Positions 7,541 to 18,183 of a DNA stretch of 64,000 nucleotides are shown piece after piece; position 1 is the stretch's first letter, and each line of letters begins with the position of its first letter. This DNA comes from Chitinibacter fontanus (GTDB taxonomy: Bacteria; Pseudomonadota; Gammaproteobacteria; Burkholderiales; Chitinibacteraceae): contig NZ_CP058952.1 in the NCBI RefSeq assembly GCF_013423785.1, positions 3,375,665 to 3,439,664 on the forward strand, in the 5' to 3' direction. The position numbers and the translations under genes were made by a program. The notes under the pieces were generated by a model, which searched no databases, was not told where the DNA came from, and saw nothing but the letters and a program-made list of their open reading frames with translations.

Positions 7541-10415
7541 GCGTACGAACCTCACCAGCGCCATGCAAATTATCATCGCAACGCGCACACAGGGTTGGGT
7601 GAGCGGCAATGGTCGATACGGTAGGGTGGTAATGCCAGCAACGCTCGCATTTTTCTTGCGTTGAAGTCGATACCTTGATGTTAAATTCGCCTTCAATTAC
7701 TTCAGCTTTCGAGGTGATCAAGACAAATTTCAACTCATCGCCCAGTGCTTGCAGTGCAGATAGCTTGTCTCCCGTTGCCGCAATCACCACTTCAGCTTGC
7801 AAGCTTGAGCCTAAATCGCCCGCCGCACGCAGCACTTCAATGTCTTTTTGTGCTTGGGCACGAACTTCGCGAACCAATGCAAATTGCTGGTTGAGTTGCT
7901 CTGCGTCGTTCACGGCTGGAATGACGTACCAAGCATCGAGGAATATGCTATCGTCTTTACCATTGAGTACTTCCCACACTTCATGCGCGGTGAAGGATGT
8001 AATTGGTGCCAGCAAGCGTACCAAGGCTTGCGTGATGTGCCACAACACAGTTTGTGCCGAGCGACGACCTTGGCTATCTGCCCCCATGGTGTAGAGGCGA
8101 TCTTTGATGATGTCCAGATAGAACGACCCCAACTCTTCAGACGCGTAAGCAGTGATTTCCTGAACAGCTAAGTGGAATTCGTATTTATCGTAGAAGGCAG
8201 TGACACGTTCTTGGAAAGCGCCCAGTTGCACTAGGGCGTAGCGATCGAGCGTGCTAAGGCTATCTGTCGCTACTGCATTTTCAGCTTTGAAGTCGCTCAA
8301 ATTGGCTAGCAAGAAACGCAAAGTATTACGAATACGACGGTATGAGTCTGCAGTGCGCTTCAGGATTTCGTCAGAGATCGATACCTCACCGGAGTAATCT
8401 GTGCTGGCCGTCCACAGGCGCAACATGTCCGCGCCCATTTGGTTAATGACTTGCTGCGGGGCAACCACATTGCCTTTGGATTTCGACATTTTCATGCCTT
8501 TGCCATCGACGACAAAGCCATGCGTCAGCAATTGTTTGTATGGTGCGTGACCAACCGTCGCGCAGGCGGTTTTTAGCGATGACTGGAACCAGCCGCGGTG
8601 CTGGTCTGAGCCTTCCAGATACAAGTCAGCAGCAGGGCGACTATCGTCGCCATGGTTGAGGTCTTCGCGCTGTTTTACTACGGCAAAGTGTGTCGAGCCG
8701 GAGTCAAACCAGACGTCAATCGTGTCTTTGAGTTTTTCGTAGTGAGCTGCATCATCACCAAGCAATTCCGCCGCATCAAGTTTAAACCAGGCCTCGATGC
8801 CTTCTTGTTCGATACGTTGCGCGACTTGTTCGAGCAATTTGGTCGAGCGTGGGTGCAATTCAGCCGTTTCTTTATGAATAAAGAACGTCATCGGAACGCC
8901 CCAGGTGCGTTGGCGTGATACGCACCAATCTGGGCTGTTTTTGATCATCGCTTCTAGGCGCGCGCGACCCCAAGCTGGGAAAAACTCAGTCGCATCCACG
9001 GCGCGGTTGGCTTTGTCGCGCAGCGTTTCAGCGCCAACTTGCTTGTCCATACCGATAAACCACTGCGTGGTTGCGCGGAAAATCAGCGGCGTTTTATGGC
9101 GCCAGCAATGTGGGTAGCTGTGTTCCAGTTTTTTGTTGGCGAGCAACGTGCCACGTTCTTCCAGCAAGGCGACTACTTTGGGGTTGGCTTTCCAGACGGT
9201 TTCGCCTGCAAAGTGTTCTGTCGTAGAGATATAGCGCCCATCATTCGCCACGGGGTTATCAACTGGCAGGTGATATTTCAAACCGACTTGATAGTCTTCC
9301 AAACCGTGCGCTGGCGCTGTATGCACCAAGCCTGTACCTGCCTCAGCGGTCACGTGTTCACCGCAAATAATGGGCACCTGACGTGACAGGAACGGATGTT
9401 GCAGCAGCAAGCCATTTAGGGCTGCGCCTTTGGCTTGTGCGATGACTTCATTGGCATCGATGTCGTAACGTTTGAGCGCTGCCTCAGCCAGTTCGCGCAC
9501 CAAGATCAGCAAGCCCTTTTCGGTTGCGATCAAGTCGTAGGTAAATTCGGGGTGTACGGATACGGCCTGATTGGCTGGCAGCGTCCATGGGGTAGTGGTC
9601 CAGATGACGGCTTTCGCACTTAAGTCACCCACATTTACGCCACCAAAAGCAGCGGATAGCGCGGCCTTATCAACCACTTCAAAGCCAACATCAATCGCTG
9701 CCGATACTTTGTCTTCGTATTCAACTTCAGCTTCGGCCAAGGCCGAGCCACAGTCCACACACCAATGCACGGGCTTCTGGCCTTTAACCAGATATCCGTT
9801 GCCATGAATTTTGCCTAAAGTACGAACAATATCGGCTTCGGTTTTAAAATTCATCGTCAGGTATGGATTATCCCAATCACCCAGAACACCTAAGCGGATA
9901 AAATCGACTTTCTGGCGCTCAACCTGAATTGCCGCATATTCACGGCACAATTCACGGATAAAGGAGCTTGGTAGATGGATGTCTTTTTCATCCAGACCAT
10001 TGGTTTTGCGATATTCAACAATGCGGGAATGAATGGCTGGGTTGGCTTTGATCGCGTCTTTATCCGATTTCACCAGTTTTTCGATCTGGTGTTCGATCGG
10101 CATGCCGTGGCAATCCCAGCCCGGCACGTAAGGCGCGTCAAAACCAGCGAGCGATTTTGATTTTAAAATGATATCTTTGAGGACTTTATTCATCGCATGG
10201 CCGATATGGATGTCGCCATTGGCGTACGGAGGGCCATCGTGCAGGATGAATTTAGGACGACCTTGCGCTTTCGATTTGGCGCGCAACTTTTGATAAATTT
10301 GGCCGTCTTGCCATTGTTTCAAAAAGCCCGGTTCGCGTTTGGCCAGATCGCCACGCATTGGAAATGGTGTGTCCAGTAGATTAACCGGGTATTTATTCGC
10401 AGGCTTATCGCTCAT
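7533..10415 (-). CDS. ileS: Isoleucyl-tRNA synthetase
   Basis: A 960-residue class Ia aminoacyl-tRNA synthetase charging tRNA-Ile. Visible motifs: [12 protein letters not shown] (about residue 70), the editing (CP1) region with [13 protein letters not shown], the KMSKSKGN loop (about 640), an anticodon-binding domain, and a C-terminal zinc finger (CERCW and CARC, about 920-950). Full length. It lies 32 bases downstream of ribF and overlaps lspA, so ribF-ileS-lspA-ispH is one operon. Confidence 0.97.
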   Translation of the reverse strand: MSDKPANKYPVNLLDTPFPMRGDLAKREPGFLKQWQDGQIYQKLRAKSKAQGRPKFILHDGPPYANGDIHIGHAMNKVLKDIILKSKSLAGFDAPYVPGWDCHGMPIEHQIEKLVKSDKDAIKANPAIHSRIVEYRKTNGLDEKDIHLPSSFIRELCREYAAIQVERQKVDFIRLGVLGDWDNPYLTMNFKTEADIVRTLGKIHGNGYLVKGQKPVHWCVDCGSALAEAEVEYEDKVSAAIDVGFEVVDKAALSAAFGGVNVGDLSAKAVIWTTTPWTLPANQAVSVHPEFTYDLIATEKGLLILVRELAEAALKRYDIDANEVIAQAKGAALNGLLLQHPFLSRQVPIICGEHVTAEAGTGLVHTAPAHGLEDYQVGLKYHLPVDNPVANDGRYISTTEHFAGETVWKANPKVVALLEERGTLLANKKLEHSYPHCWRHKTPLIFRATTQWFIGMDKQVGAETLRDKANRAVDATEFFPAWGRARLEAMIKNSPDWCVSRQRTWGVPMTFFIHKETAELHPRSTKLLEQVAQRIEQEGIEAWFKLDAAELLGDDAAHYEKLKDTIDVWFDSGSTHFAVVKQREDLNHGDDSRPAADLYLEGSDQHRGWFQSSLKTACATVGHAPYKQLLTHGFVVDGKGMKMSKSKGNVVAPQQVINQMGADMLRLWTASTDYSGEVSISDEILKRTADSYRRIRNTLRFLLANLSDFKAENAVATDSLSTLDRYALVQLGAFQERVTAFYDKYEFHLAVQEITAYASEELGSFYLDIIKDRLYTMGADSQGRRSAQTVLWHITQALVRLLAPITSFTAHEVWEVLNGKDDSIFLDAWYVIPAVNDAEQLNQQFALVREVRAQAQKDIEVLRAAGDLGSSLQAEVVIAATGDKLSALQALGDELKFVLITSKAEVIEGEFNIKVSTSTQEKCERCWHYHPTVSTIAAHPTLCARCDDNLHGAGEVRTHA

Positions 10416-10447
10416 TACAATCTCTTTTTAATATTAAATTCAATGTT

Positions 10448-11377
10448 TCAAACTGTTGCTGTGCGTGCCGCAAACCAGTCTTTGGCTTGCTGGCAATCGA
10501 TGCCAATCTGCGCGATCAGCGTGTCAAAATCGGGGTATTTCTCTTCGTCGCGAAGTTTATGCAAGAAATCGATGCGTAAATGCTGCCGGTAAATATCGCG
10601 CACGAAATCAAAAATATGCACTTCAAGTTTCGGTGTGGGGTCGCCACCATGAATGGTTGGTCTAAACCCTAGACTAGCAACGCCTTGATAGGTGCGTTCC
10701 AGTCCATGAATTTCAACTACAAAGATGCCCATTAATGGTGGGCGGTTGTGTTTCAGCTGGATATTGGCGGTAGGGAAGCCAAATTGCCGTCCTAATTGCT
10801 CACCGCCTACCACTCGCCCAGAGATAGAATAGGGTCGGCCCAATAATTGCGTAGCAACATCCAGTTGGCCTAGTTGTAGTGCGTTGCGAACCGCGGTGGA
10901 TGATACCCGCTCACCGGCCCAGTCGTGCGTCGGTAAACTGCAACATTCGAATTGCGTCTGTTGTTGCAATAGCCCGATGTCACCAGCACGCTTGGCGCCA
11001 AAACGGAAGTCATCGCCAACCAATACGTAGCGAGCATTGATTTGCTTGGCGATGATGTGGTCCCGAAAATACTCTGGGCTAGAGGCAGCAAACGCCGAGT
11101 TAAAACGCTGAACAATTAAATAATCGATCCCTGCACGGCTAAACAACTCAATTTTCTCTCTTAGACTTGTAAGGCGCGCAGGGGCGGTTGCCGGAGTAAA
11201 CACTTCCCGAGGGTGTGGCTCGAACGTCATGACTACACTGGCCAATTGACGCTCAGTGGCTGATTGCTTTAGTTGGGTCAGCATGGCTTGATGGCCAAGA
11301 TGCATGCCATCAAAATTGCCAATTGTCAGCGCAGAGCGCGTAATGGGGGTGGGCGGTGTACCGCGAAAAACTTGCAT
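10448..11377 (-). CDS. ribF: Bifunctional riboflavin kinase / FAD synthetase
   Basis: RibF phosphorylates riboflavin to FMN and adenylylates FMN to FAD. The N-terminal nucleotidyltransferase domain shows LTIGNFDGMHLGHQAML and STAVRNAL. The C-terminal flavokinase domain shows GRVVGGEQLGRQFGFPTANI and ends near GIDCQQAKDWF. About 309 residues, normal for the family. An upstream GTG at 11404 keeps the frame open, but the ATG at 11377 (MQVFRG) matches family N-termini; neither has a strong ribosome binding site. It is the first gene of the ribF-ileS-lspA-ispH operon. Confidence 0.95.
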   Translation of the reverse strand: MQVFRGTPPTPITRSALTIGNFDGMHLGHQAMLTQLKQSATERQLASVVMTFEPHPREVFTPATAPARLTSLREKIELFSRAGIDYLIVQRFNSAFAASSPEYFRDHIIAKQINARYVLVGDDFRFGAKRAGDIGLLQQQTQFECCSLPTHDWAGERVSSTAVRNALQLGQLDVATQLLGRPYSISGRVVGGEQLGRQFGFPTANIQLKHNRPPLMGIFVVEIHGLERTYQGVASLGFRPTIHGGDPTPKLEVHIFDFVRDIYRQHLRIDFLHKLRDEEKYPDFDTLIAQIGIDCQQAKDWFAARTATV

Positions 11378-11554
11378 GCCGGATTGATTGCTCTCGCAAA
11401 CCACAATGGGTATTGAACTGAAATTGAGACGGCTTATTTTATAGCCGCTGCGCCAAGGTGTATTCTACCGTCACAATCCCAGATTGTCAGATTATTGCCC
11501 TAGGCCGTACTGACGATAATGGGCTAAAGCGGCGATCGCGTAGTGTCGGCAGCA

Positions 11555-12244
11555 TTAGGGGCTAACCAAAACCACACCTCCAGGTAGTGCTGTGCCAGAT
11601 AATATAGTATTACCCCCCACTCGTATCCTCACGATGGCTCCTTCCGCTGCATTGCCCAAGGCTATACCCTCATTATTGATTTCGATGCCATCTTCGCGGT
11701 ACAAAATCTTGACCCGCTGATTCTGCTGAATCACCATCGCGGCGCGTAGGTGCTCTTTACGGATTGGCTGGCCCGCAGCAATGGCAGTATTTAAGGCGCG
11801 GCCTAGGGCTTGGGTTGAATCCAAAATCACCGAGCCTGGCAAAGTACCTAAATCACCGCGCTGTAGCATCAAGTCAGCATCGGCAAGGGTTTGATTGGCG
11901 CCTAGCGGGCGAGCCGCAACCACATACTGAACCTGCATGGTGATTTGCGCTGGGGTATTCACGCTCCAGCTGGCGCCCTGCAGGCATTTGGCGCGCAGCA
12001 TGGTTTTGCCAATTAAGCGATAGCCTTGCGGAAGACTCACTTCAATGGCCGCGCACGGCTCTAATTGCAGGCGCGGATCTAGTTTATTAATGGTGTACGA
12101 GGCGGTGCCAGGACTATTGGCTAAGGCATTATCAAGCCATTGCTCGAATTCTTTCTGCACCAAATTTAAATCTTGTTTGCCAGTGGCGGCGAACAAAAGT
12201 GGGTTAGTCAGAATAATAAACAGTAAGGGGATTATTTTTTGCAT
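11555..12244 (-). CDS. flgA: Flagellar basal body P-ring formation protein FlgA
   Basis: FlgA is a periplasmic chaperone for assembly of the flagellar P-ring (FlgI). The ~229-residue product has an N-terminal signal peptide (MQKIIPLLFIILTNPLLFAA), a central region with LDPRLQLEPCAAIEVSLPQG, and a C-terminal SAF-type domain (about 100-228: VVAARPLGANQTLADADL, then a glycine-rich end, RVGGNTILSGTALPGG). The ATG at 12244 is preferred over an in-frame TTG at 12250. flgA usually sits beside flgM or the flgB operon; here it stands alone between ribF and rmuC with no other flagellar gene in the window. Confidence 0.88.
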   Translation of the reverse strand: MQKIIPLLFIILTNPLLFAATGKQDLNLVQKEFEQWLDNALANSPGTASYTINKLDPRLQLEPCAAIEVSLPQGYRLIGKTMLRAKCLQGASWSVNTPAQITMQVQYVVAARPLGANQTLADADLMLQRGDLGTLPGSVILDSTQALGRALNTAIAAGQPIRKEHLRAAMVIQQNQRVKILYREDGIEINNEGIALGNAAEGAIVRIRVGGNTILSGTALPGGVVLVSP

Positions 12245-12311
12245 CCGCAAATTATAGGCGCATCTGCGTGCATCGCCTACAATCGGCGTTTTGGAAATAA
12301 ATCGGATTTAC

Positions 12312-13796
12312 ATGATGTTGGAGTTGTTGTTTGGAATTTCGACCCTAGTGGTCTTATTGGCCGGGGTACTGGTCGTAACCCGTCTGCAGCAGCTAGCCAG
12401 CAATCAGCGCGAAGTGCTGGATGCGCTTACCCATGATTTAGAAGCCAAGCACCGTGAAATGCTCACAGACCTACATCAAGGCCTGAGCAAGCAAGCTGAG
12501 GCGCTTAATGCCGGTTTGACGCAGCACGGTGCTCTGCTGCACGAGGCAGTGAATCGCTCGGGTGATCGTTTGCGTGACGGCATGAGCGAATCATTTGAGC
12601 GGCTGCGCTCCAGCGTGGCGCAAGAAATGAAAGAGAGTCGCGAATCGATGACTCGTTTGCAAAACACCCAAAGTGATGCGCTGGCGACTTTAAGGCTTTC
12701 GCTAGTAGCCAGTCTAAGCGAGACTCGCGAGCAGGTTATCAAGCAACTAGGCGATATTTCCGCTGCCCTGCAAGGGAAGCAAGATGCTTTGCGCGAGGAT
12801 ATGTTGGTTAAGCTTTCTACTATGCTGGCCGAGCAATCCAAGCGAGAGATGGAGCAATTGCAGGCCGCACTGCAACAATCATCGCAAGCACTAACGACGA
12901 GTGTAGCCGAGCTAACCAAGGCGACCGATAGCCGTCTGGGCGAAATTTCCGGCAAAGTAACCGAGCGCCTTGATGAGGGCTTTAAGAAAACCAATGAAAC
13001 CTTTGCCAATGTGATGGCGCGTTTGGCCACGATTGATGAAGCGCAGAAAAAAATAGATGGCTTAACGACCAATGTGGTGAGTTTGCAAGAGTTGTTGGGC
13101 GACAAACGCAGCCGCGGTGCATTTGGTGAGGTTCAATTAGAGCATTTGATCAGTAATGTGTTGCCTGCTCAAGTCTATGAACTACAAGCAAGCTTGCCGG
13201 GTGGCGTGCGGGTCGATTGCTTGCTGAAATTGCCTGAGCCAACGGGCACGGTGGCGGTGGATTCCAAATTCCCGCTCGAAAATTACCACCGCATGTTTAG
13301 TAATGAAATTGATAAAGTGGTTGCGACGCGGCAATTTAAGGCTGACGTAAAAAAACACATCGACGACATTGCCAATAAATATATCGTGCCTAATGTAACG
13401 GCCGATGGCGCAGTGATGTTTATTCCGGCCGAAGCGGTGTTTGCCGAAATTCACGCCTATCACCCCGAATTGGTGCAGCACGCGATGGCGCGCCGCGTGT
13501 GGATTGTGTCGCCTACGACCTTGATGGCGGTGCTCAATACCGCACGCGCGGTCATTAAAGATGTTGAGACACGCAAGCAAGTGCACATCATCAAAGACGC
13601 ATTGGGTAAGTTGTCACAAGAATTTAGCCGTTTTGACGATCGAATGAAAAAATTGGCGACACATATTCGTCAGGCGCACGATGATGTGCAGCAAGTTAGC
13701 ATTACCAGCGACAAAATCTCAAAACGCTTTATTGAAATTGAACAAGTGCGATTGTCGGGTGAGAGTGATCCGCTCTTGATGGATGTGGTTAATTAA
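12312..13796 (+). CDS. rmuC: DNA recombination protein RmuC
   Basis: RmuC limits inversions at short inverted repeats and is related to PD-(D/E)XK nucleases. The ~494-residue product has an N-terminal membrane anchor (about residues 3-22), a long predicted coiled coil (about 25-250, rich in Q, E, L and S), and the RmuC domain (about 260-450) with DKRSRGAFGEVQLEHLI, VDSKFPLENY and FIPAEAVFAEI. The start is one of two adjacent ATG codons at 12312 and 12315. It is divergent from flgA across a ~65-base gap that must hold both promoters. Confidence 0.93.
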   Translation: MMLELLFGISTLVVLLAGVLVVTRLQQLASNQREVLDALTHDLEAKHREMLTDLHQGLSKQAEALNAGLTQHGALLHEAVNRSGDRLRDGMSESFERLRSSVAQEMKESRESMTRLQNTQSDALATLRLSLVASLSETREQVIKQLGDISAALQGKQDALREDMLVKLSTMLAEQSKREMEQLQAALQQSSQALTTSVAELTKATDSRLGEISGKVTERLDEGFKKTNETFANVMARLATIDEAQKKIDGLTTNVVSLQELLGDKRSRGAFGEVQLEHLISNVLPAQVYELQASLPGGVRVDCLLKLPEPTGTVAVDSKFPLENYHRMFSNEIDKVVATRQFKADVKKHIDDIANKYIVPNVTADGAVMFIPAEAVFAEIHAYHPELVQHAMARRVWIVSPTTLMAVLNTARAVIKDVETRKQVHIIKDALGKLSQEFSRFDDRMKKLATHIRQAHDDVQQVSITSDKISKRFIEIEQVRLSGESDPLLMDVVN

Positions 13797-13869
13797 TTGG
13801 GTGTATAGCCCCATAACCATTATTCAGTATGAATTTTATAGCGATACCCTGTAATAAACTGTGATGATT

Positions 13870-13905
13870 AAGCCCGTGTAGCTCACTTGCTATACGGGCT
13901 TTCCT
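13870..13905 (+). terminator. Hairpin terminator after rmuC
   Basis: Inverted repeat AAGCCCGTGTAGC/GCTATACGGGCTT (one G-T pair) with a 5-6 base loop and a TTCCTGC tail, about 75 bases past the rmuC stop. The tail is weak. Confidence 0.55.
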
Positions 13906-14059
13906 GCATTTTGTGCCGTAGTCGCCCTGTTTTTGCTACAAACAATGCGCCTTGCTGATTCACAGCACCGTCACATCGCGCTAAAATGCAGAAGATTTGC
14001 TGTATATCAATAAGAACTGCAAAGAAATACTACCCTTCACACTCCTAAAAGGTATCGCC

Positions 14060-16645
14060 GTGTTAGTAGCCTACCGTCAACATGTCGCTGAGCGCGCTGC
14101 GCTTGGCATTGCACCACTGCCACTGTCTGCACAACAAACTGCTGATCTGATTTCACTGCTGCAAAACCCGCCAGCTGGCGAAGAAGCATTCTTGGTTGAA
14201 TTGTTGACACACCGCGTTCCTGCTGGTGTGGATGATGCCGCCAAAGTAAAGGCGGCTTTCTTGGCTGCGGTTGCAAATGGCACTGAAACCTGTGCCTTGA
14301 TCTCACGCGCCAAAGCCACTGAATTGCTGGGTACGATGTTGGGCGGCTTTAACATCAAGCCACAGATCGATTTGCTGGGCGACGCTGAAGTGGGCGGCAT
14401 TGCAGCTGAAGGCTTGAAAAAAACCTTGTTGATGTTTGATTACTTCCATGATGTAAAAGAACTCGCTGACGCGGGCAATGCCAACGCCAAAGCGGTTCTG
14501 CAATCTTGGGCTGATGCTGAGTGGTTCACCAGCCGCCCAGAAGTGCCATCACAAGTGACTGTGACCGTATTTAAAGTCACCGGCGAAACCAATACCGACG
14601 ACTTGTCGCCAGCACCAGATGCGTGGTCGCGTCCAGATATTCCATTGCACGCCTTGGCCATGTTGAAAAACCCACGCGAAGGCATCGTTGCTGATCAGCC
14701 AGGTTCTGTGGGCCCAATGAAACAAATCGTTGAGCTGCAGAAAAAAGGCCACCCAATCGCTTACGTGGGCGACGTGGTTGGTACTGGTTCTAGCCGTAAA
14801 TCAGCGACGAACTCAGTATTGTGGTGGACGGGCGAAGACATTCCATTTGTGCCAAACAAACGTTTTGGCGGTTACTGCGTTGGCGGCAAAATTGCACCGA
14901 TCTTCTTTAACACCATGGAAGATGCCGGCGCGTTGCCAATCGAATTTGACGTCACTAACCTGCACATGGGCGACGTGATTACGATCTACCCATACGAAGG
15001 CAAGGTAGAAAAAGACGGCCAAGTCGTGACCACTTTCAGCTTGAAAACCGAAGTATTGCTCGACGAGGTGCGCGCTGGTGGCCGTATTAACTTGATCATC
15101 GGTCGTGGTCTGACTTCAAAAGCACGCGAAGCTTTGGGCTTGGCTCCTTCAACGGTATTCCGTCTGCCACAAGACCCAGCTGACTCAGGCAAGGGCTTTA
15201 CGCAAGCACAAAAAATGGTTGGCCGCGCGTGCGGCTTGCCAGAAGGTCAAGGCGTTCGCCCAGGTACATACTGCGAGCCAAAAATGACTTCAGTGGGCTC
15301 ACAAGATACCACTGGCCCAATGACGCGCGACGAGTTGAAAGACTTGGCGTGCTTGGGCTTCTCGGCTGACTTGGTTATGCAATCGTTCTGCCACACTGCC
15401 GCGTATCCAAAACCAGTGGACGTGAAAACGCATCACACATTGCCAGAATTCATCCGTAATCGTGGCGGTGTTTCTCTGCGCCCAGGCGATGGCGTAATTC
15501 ACTCATGGCTGAACCGCATGTTGATGCCGGATACTGTGGGTACTGGTGGTGACTCGCACACTCGTTTCCCAATCGGTATTTCATTCCCAGCCGGCTCTGG
15601 CTTGGTGGCGTTTGCTGCGGCAACAGGCGTTATGCCACTCGATATGCCTGAATCTGTATTGGTTCGTTTCAAAGGCCAATTGCAACCTGGCATCACTTTG
15701 CGTGACTTGGTGAACGCGATTCCGCTTTACGCAATCAAACAAGGCTTGTTGACGGTTGCTAAAGCCGGTAAGAAAAACATTTTCTCTGGTCGCATCCTAG
15801 AAATCGAAGGTTTGCCAGACTTGAAAGTTGAGCAAGCGTTTGAATTGACTGACGCTTCTGCAGAGCGCTCGGCTGCTGGTTGTTCAGTTCGTCTGAACAA
15901 AGAGCCAATCATTGAGTACCTGCAATCGAATATCGTCTTGCTCAAATCAATGATCGCTAACGGTTACGGTGACGCGAAAACGCTGGCACGCCGCGTGAAG
16001 AGCATGGAAAGCTGGTTGGCTAACCCAACGCTGATCGAACCCGATGCGGATGCAGAATACGCGGCCGTGATCGAAATCGACTTGGCTGACGTGAAAGAGC
16101 CTATCCTGGCTTGCCCGAACGATCCGGACGATGTGAAAGTATTGTCTGAAGTCGCTGGCACTAAGATTGACGAAGTGTTCATCGGCTCTTGCATGACCAA
16201 TATCGGCCACTTCCGTGCTGCGGGTAAATTGCTGGAAGGCAAACGTGATCTGCCAACTAAATTGTGGATCGCACCACCAACGAAGATGGATGCTCAGCAA
16301 CTGACCGAAGAAGGCTACTACGGCACATTCGGCGCAGCGGGTGCGCGTACTGAAATGCCTGGTTGCTCATTGTGCATGGGTAACCAAGCGCAAGTGCGTG
16401 AAGGTGCAACCGTGGTTTCAACGTCAACACGTAACTTCCCGAACCGTTTGGGCAAAAACACCAACGTGTTCTTGAGCTCGGCGGAATTGGCTGCGATCGC
16501 TTCGCGTTTGGGTCGCCTGCCAACCGTTGAAGAGTACATGGCTGATGCAGGTGTGCTCGACAGCAAATCGGCTGAAGTTTATAAATACCTAAACTTCAAC
16601 CAGATTGAGTCCTACCAAGCTGAGGCTGACTCAGTTCAGGCCTAA
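14060..16645 (+). CDS. acnB: Bifunctional aconitate hydratase 2 / 2-methylisocitrate dehydratase
   Basis: AcnB is the main TCA-cycle aconitase (citrate to isocitrate) and also acts in the methylcitrate cycle. Domains in order: N-terminal HEAT-like domain (about 1-160), swivel domain (about 165-380, with [16 protein letters not shown]), then the catalytic aconitase core. The 4Fe-4S ligands are visible as GSCMTN and PGCSLCMGN. The start is called as GTG at 14060 because the family begins LxxYRxHVAERA and AAAAGG (14047-14052) lies seven bases upstream; this gives ~861 residues, close to the usual 865. A strong terminator follows. Confidence 0.96.
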   Translation: MLVAYRQHVAERAALGIAPLPLSAQQTADLISLLQNPPAGEEAFLVELLTHRVPAGVDDAAKVKAAFLAAVANGTETCALISRAKATELLGTMLGGFNIKPQIDLLGDAEVGGIAAEGLKKTLLMFDYFHDVKELADAGNANAKAVLQSWADAEWFTSRPEVPSQVTVTVFKVTGETNTDDLSPAPDAWSRPDIPLHALAMLKNPREGIVADQPGSVGPMKQIVELQKKGHPIAYVGDVVGTGSSRKSATNSVLWWTGEDIPFVPNKRFGGYCVGGKIAPIFFNTMEDAGALPIEFDVTNLHMGDVITIYPYEGKVEKDGQVVTTFSLKTEVLLDEVRAGGRINLIIGRGLTSKAREALGLAPSTVFRLPQDPADSGKGFTQAQKMVGRACGLPEGQGVRPGTYCEPKMTSVGSQDTTGPMTRDELKDLACLGFSADLVMQSFCHTAAYPKPVDVKTHHTLPEFIRNRGGVSLRPGDGVIHSWLNRMLMPDTVGTGGDSHTRFPIGISFPAGSGLVAFAAATGVMPLDMPESVLVRFKGQLQPGITLRDLVNAIPLYAIKQGLLTVAKAGKKNIFSGRILEIEGLPDLKVEQAFELTDASAERSAAGCSVRLNKEPIIEYLQSNIVLLKSMIANGYGDAKTLARRVKSMESWLANPTLIEPDADAEYAAVIEIDLADVKEPILACPNDPDDVKVLSEVAGTKIDEVFIGSCMTNIGHFRAAGKLLEGKRDLPTKLWIAPPTKMDAQQLTEEGYYGTFGAAGARTEMPGCSLCMGNQAQVREGATVVSTSTRNFPNRLGKNTNVFLSSAELAAIASRLGRLPTVEEYMADAGVLDSKSAEVYKYLNFNQIESYQAEADSVQA

Positions 16646-16657
16646 TGGCGAGTAAAT

Positions 16658-16688
16658 AAAAAAGCCCCGCATTGCGGGGCTTTTTTAT
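16658..16688 (+). terminator. Terminator of acnB, probably bidirectional
   Basis: GC-rich stem AAGCCCCGC/GCGGGGCTT (arms 16662-16670 and 16674-16682) followed by TTTTTT and preceded by AAAAAA. It lies between convergent acnB and the carbonic anhydrase gene and could serve both. Confidence 0.9.
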
Positions 16689-16749
16689 TGGGTATTGCAT
16701 GAAAAGCAAGGTATTGGCTTTGCTTGTATTTTATACCCTGATCTAGTAT

Positions 16750-17559
16750 CTAGTTGCTGTCGAGTACTGCTCGATCAAATAACGATTGCAGTGGTCGAGC
16801 ATTCATAGCAAATTCACGCTTAAATCGAGCAATTTGTTTGGCTGAAATATTTAATGGGTTTTTCAGCACAAACCAACGCACGCCTTCCGAGCAAGGTGGT
16901 GTTGTCAGAGAGCCCATGAAAGTCCAGTAACTTTGGTTTCCGGGCAGCAGGCTGGCAACGTTGTACTGGATGTCATCAAAAATGCGGGTTTCTTTGTGTT
17001 CGGTAGGAAGCTTGGCCCAGAATTGATTAAATAGTGGATTATCATCCTTTCCTTGATTGATTAATAAAGCCACAACGGCAAGTTGCCCAGCCTCGTTTTT
17101 GTGCACTAAATGCGCCACCATTGGGTAACGCTTGCCGCCAATTGCCTCTTCGCTAGGGGTATGAAAGTGAAATTGCAGCAATTGGTATTTGTCTGTGCCT
17201 ACAGTGATAAAACTACCGGGATCATAATTGAGCTGAATGGTGTGTCCATTATTCTGGATATTCAATTTGCTAGGCTGGTAGCTGAACTGGATGCGCTCTA
17301 GCGCTTGCGAATAGGCTTCGGTGATATTAATTGGGGATTGTTGGGTGCCTGATTTGCATAGAGCAAACTCGGGCTTCATATTGCCCCAATTTTCTGCGCT
17401 AGTACTGCCTTCATAGCTCCAGTGCGACGGGTCATGCGCTACTGCTGCATGCTTACTAGTCTTGCCGCTTGAATGAGCGGTGCTATTTGCAAGGCAAATC
17501 GGTGCAGCAATGAGTATGCCGCAACATAAAGCTGAAAGTGACAATGTTTTACGCATCAT
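16750..17559 (-). CDS. Periplasmic alpha-class carbonic anhydrase
   Basis: Reversibly hydrates CO2 to bicarbonate. The product (~269 residues from the ATG pair at 17559/17556) starts with a signal peptide (MRKTLSLSALCCGILIAAP, cleavage probably after ICLA), so it should be exported to the periplasm. Alpha-class features: HWSYEG, the entry motif QQSPINI, the zinc histidines in QFHFHTPSE and MVAHLVHK, and the substrate-pocket segment GSLTTPPCSEGVRW. The frame is open ~57 codons further upstream, but that part looks non-coding and would overlap the divergent gene at 17692. Confidence 0.93.
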   Translation of the reverse strand: MMRKTLSLSALCCGILIAAPICLANSTAHSSGKTSKHAAVAHDPSHWSYEGSTSAENWGNMKPEFALCKSGTQQSPINITEAYSQALERIQFSYQPSKLNIQNNGHTIQLNYDPGSFITVGTDKYQLLQFHFHTPSEEAIGGKRYPMVAHLVHKNEAGQLAVVALLINQGKDDNPLFNQFWAKLPTEHKETRIFDDIQYNVASLLPGNQSYWTFMGSLTTPPCSEGVRWFVLKNPLNISAKQIARFKREFAMNARPLQSLFDRAVLDSN

Positions 17560-17660
17560 TGAAAGCCTAATCAAAAGGTATTGCTGTATTTTAGTCAGTG
17601 AAGTCAGGCTTGTGGCAACTTTTACTGCGCTATGAGTGTCTAGCTGTGATTGTTCGACGT

Positions 17661-17666
17661 TATAAT
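17661..17666 (+). promoter_or_regulatory. Candidate -10 box for the 17.7-22.6 kb operon
   Basis: A perfect TATAAT lies 26 bases upstream of the first ATG of the next gene. No convincing -35 box is visible at 16-18 bases, so this is only a candidate. Confidence 0.3.
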
Positions 17667-17691
17667 TGCTTATGACTACAGCAGTTGACTC

Positions 17692-18183
17692 ATGATGAAT
17701 CAAATTACCGGCCCACACTTTTGTGCTCAATTACCTTTTGAGTGGGGTGATGAAAATACGGATGTTCAACCCAGCGACTGGGAGTTGATCCGATATCTAA
17801 TGGTTTTGGCCGACTTTGAGCAAAACACAGATGCTATTGAGCTGGCGCAAGCGAAGCAGGATTTGTTATTGCTGTGGCTGGCGAAAAGCCAGAATATCCA
17901 GTTGCCGCCGACTCAATCAGTCTGTGTAGGTATGGACCGCATCTGCTGGCAATCGTTGCAACTGCACCAAGTATCTGACCAAGGTGTAATTCATCTCGCG
18001 CTTTCAACTCAATTTCCTTTGCTGTTGAAACTGCCAGCCCAAATTGTGCAAGCAGAGCCACAGGGCGACATTTGGAATTACACTGCACAGTTAGATTTGA
18101 GCACCCCATTGGCAGATCATTTTGAACAAGCCGTATTTCGTTATCATCGCAGAGCTATTCAGCAAGTAAAGTCACATACATGA
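17692..18183 (+). CDS. Conserved hypothetical protein, possibly atypical PilZ domain
   Basis: A 163-residue soluble protein with no signal peptide or membrane segment. It resembles small proteins found beside ung in Neisseriales that are sometimes annotated as atypical PilZ (c-di-GMP receptor-like) proteins: a helical N-terminal half (PSDWELIRYLMVLADFEQ, then KQDLLLLWLAKSQ), a beta-rich C-terminal half (LALSTQFPLLLKLPAQIV), and a terminal helix with FRYHRRAIQQ. I see no classical RxxxR...D/NxSxxG c-di-GMP motif, so ligand binding is doubtful. Starts at ATG 17692 or 17695. Its stop overlaps the ung start (ATGA), indicating translational coupling. Confidence 0.55.
   Translation: MMNQITGPHFCAQLPFEWGDENTDVQPSDWELIRYLMVLADFEQNTDAIELAQAKQDLLLLWLAKSQNIQLPPTQSVCVGMDRICWQSLQLHQVSDQGVIHLALSTQFPLLLKLPAQIVQAEPQGDIWNYTAQLDLSTPLADHFEQAVFRYHRRAIQQVKSHT

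Noticed and set aside
12476..13105. A 209-codon minus-strand frame
   Set aside because: Antisense to the coiled-coil region of rmuC; its Ser/Cys/Arg-rich translation reflects the repetitive Gln/Glu/Leu codons of rmuC.
17560..17730. N-terminal extension of the carbonic anhydrase
   Set aside because: It would bury the signal peptide internally and overlap the start of the divergent gene; the ATG pair at 17556/17559 is better.
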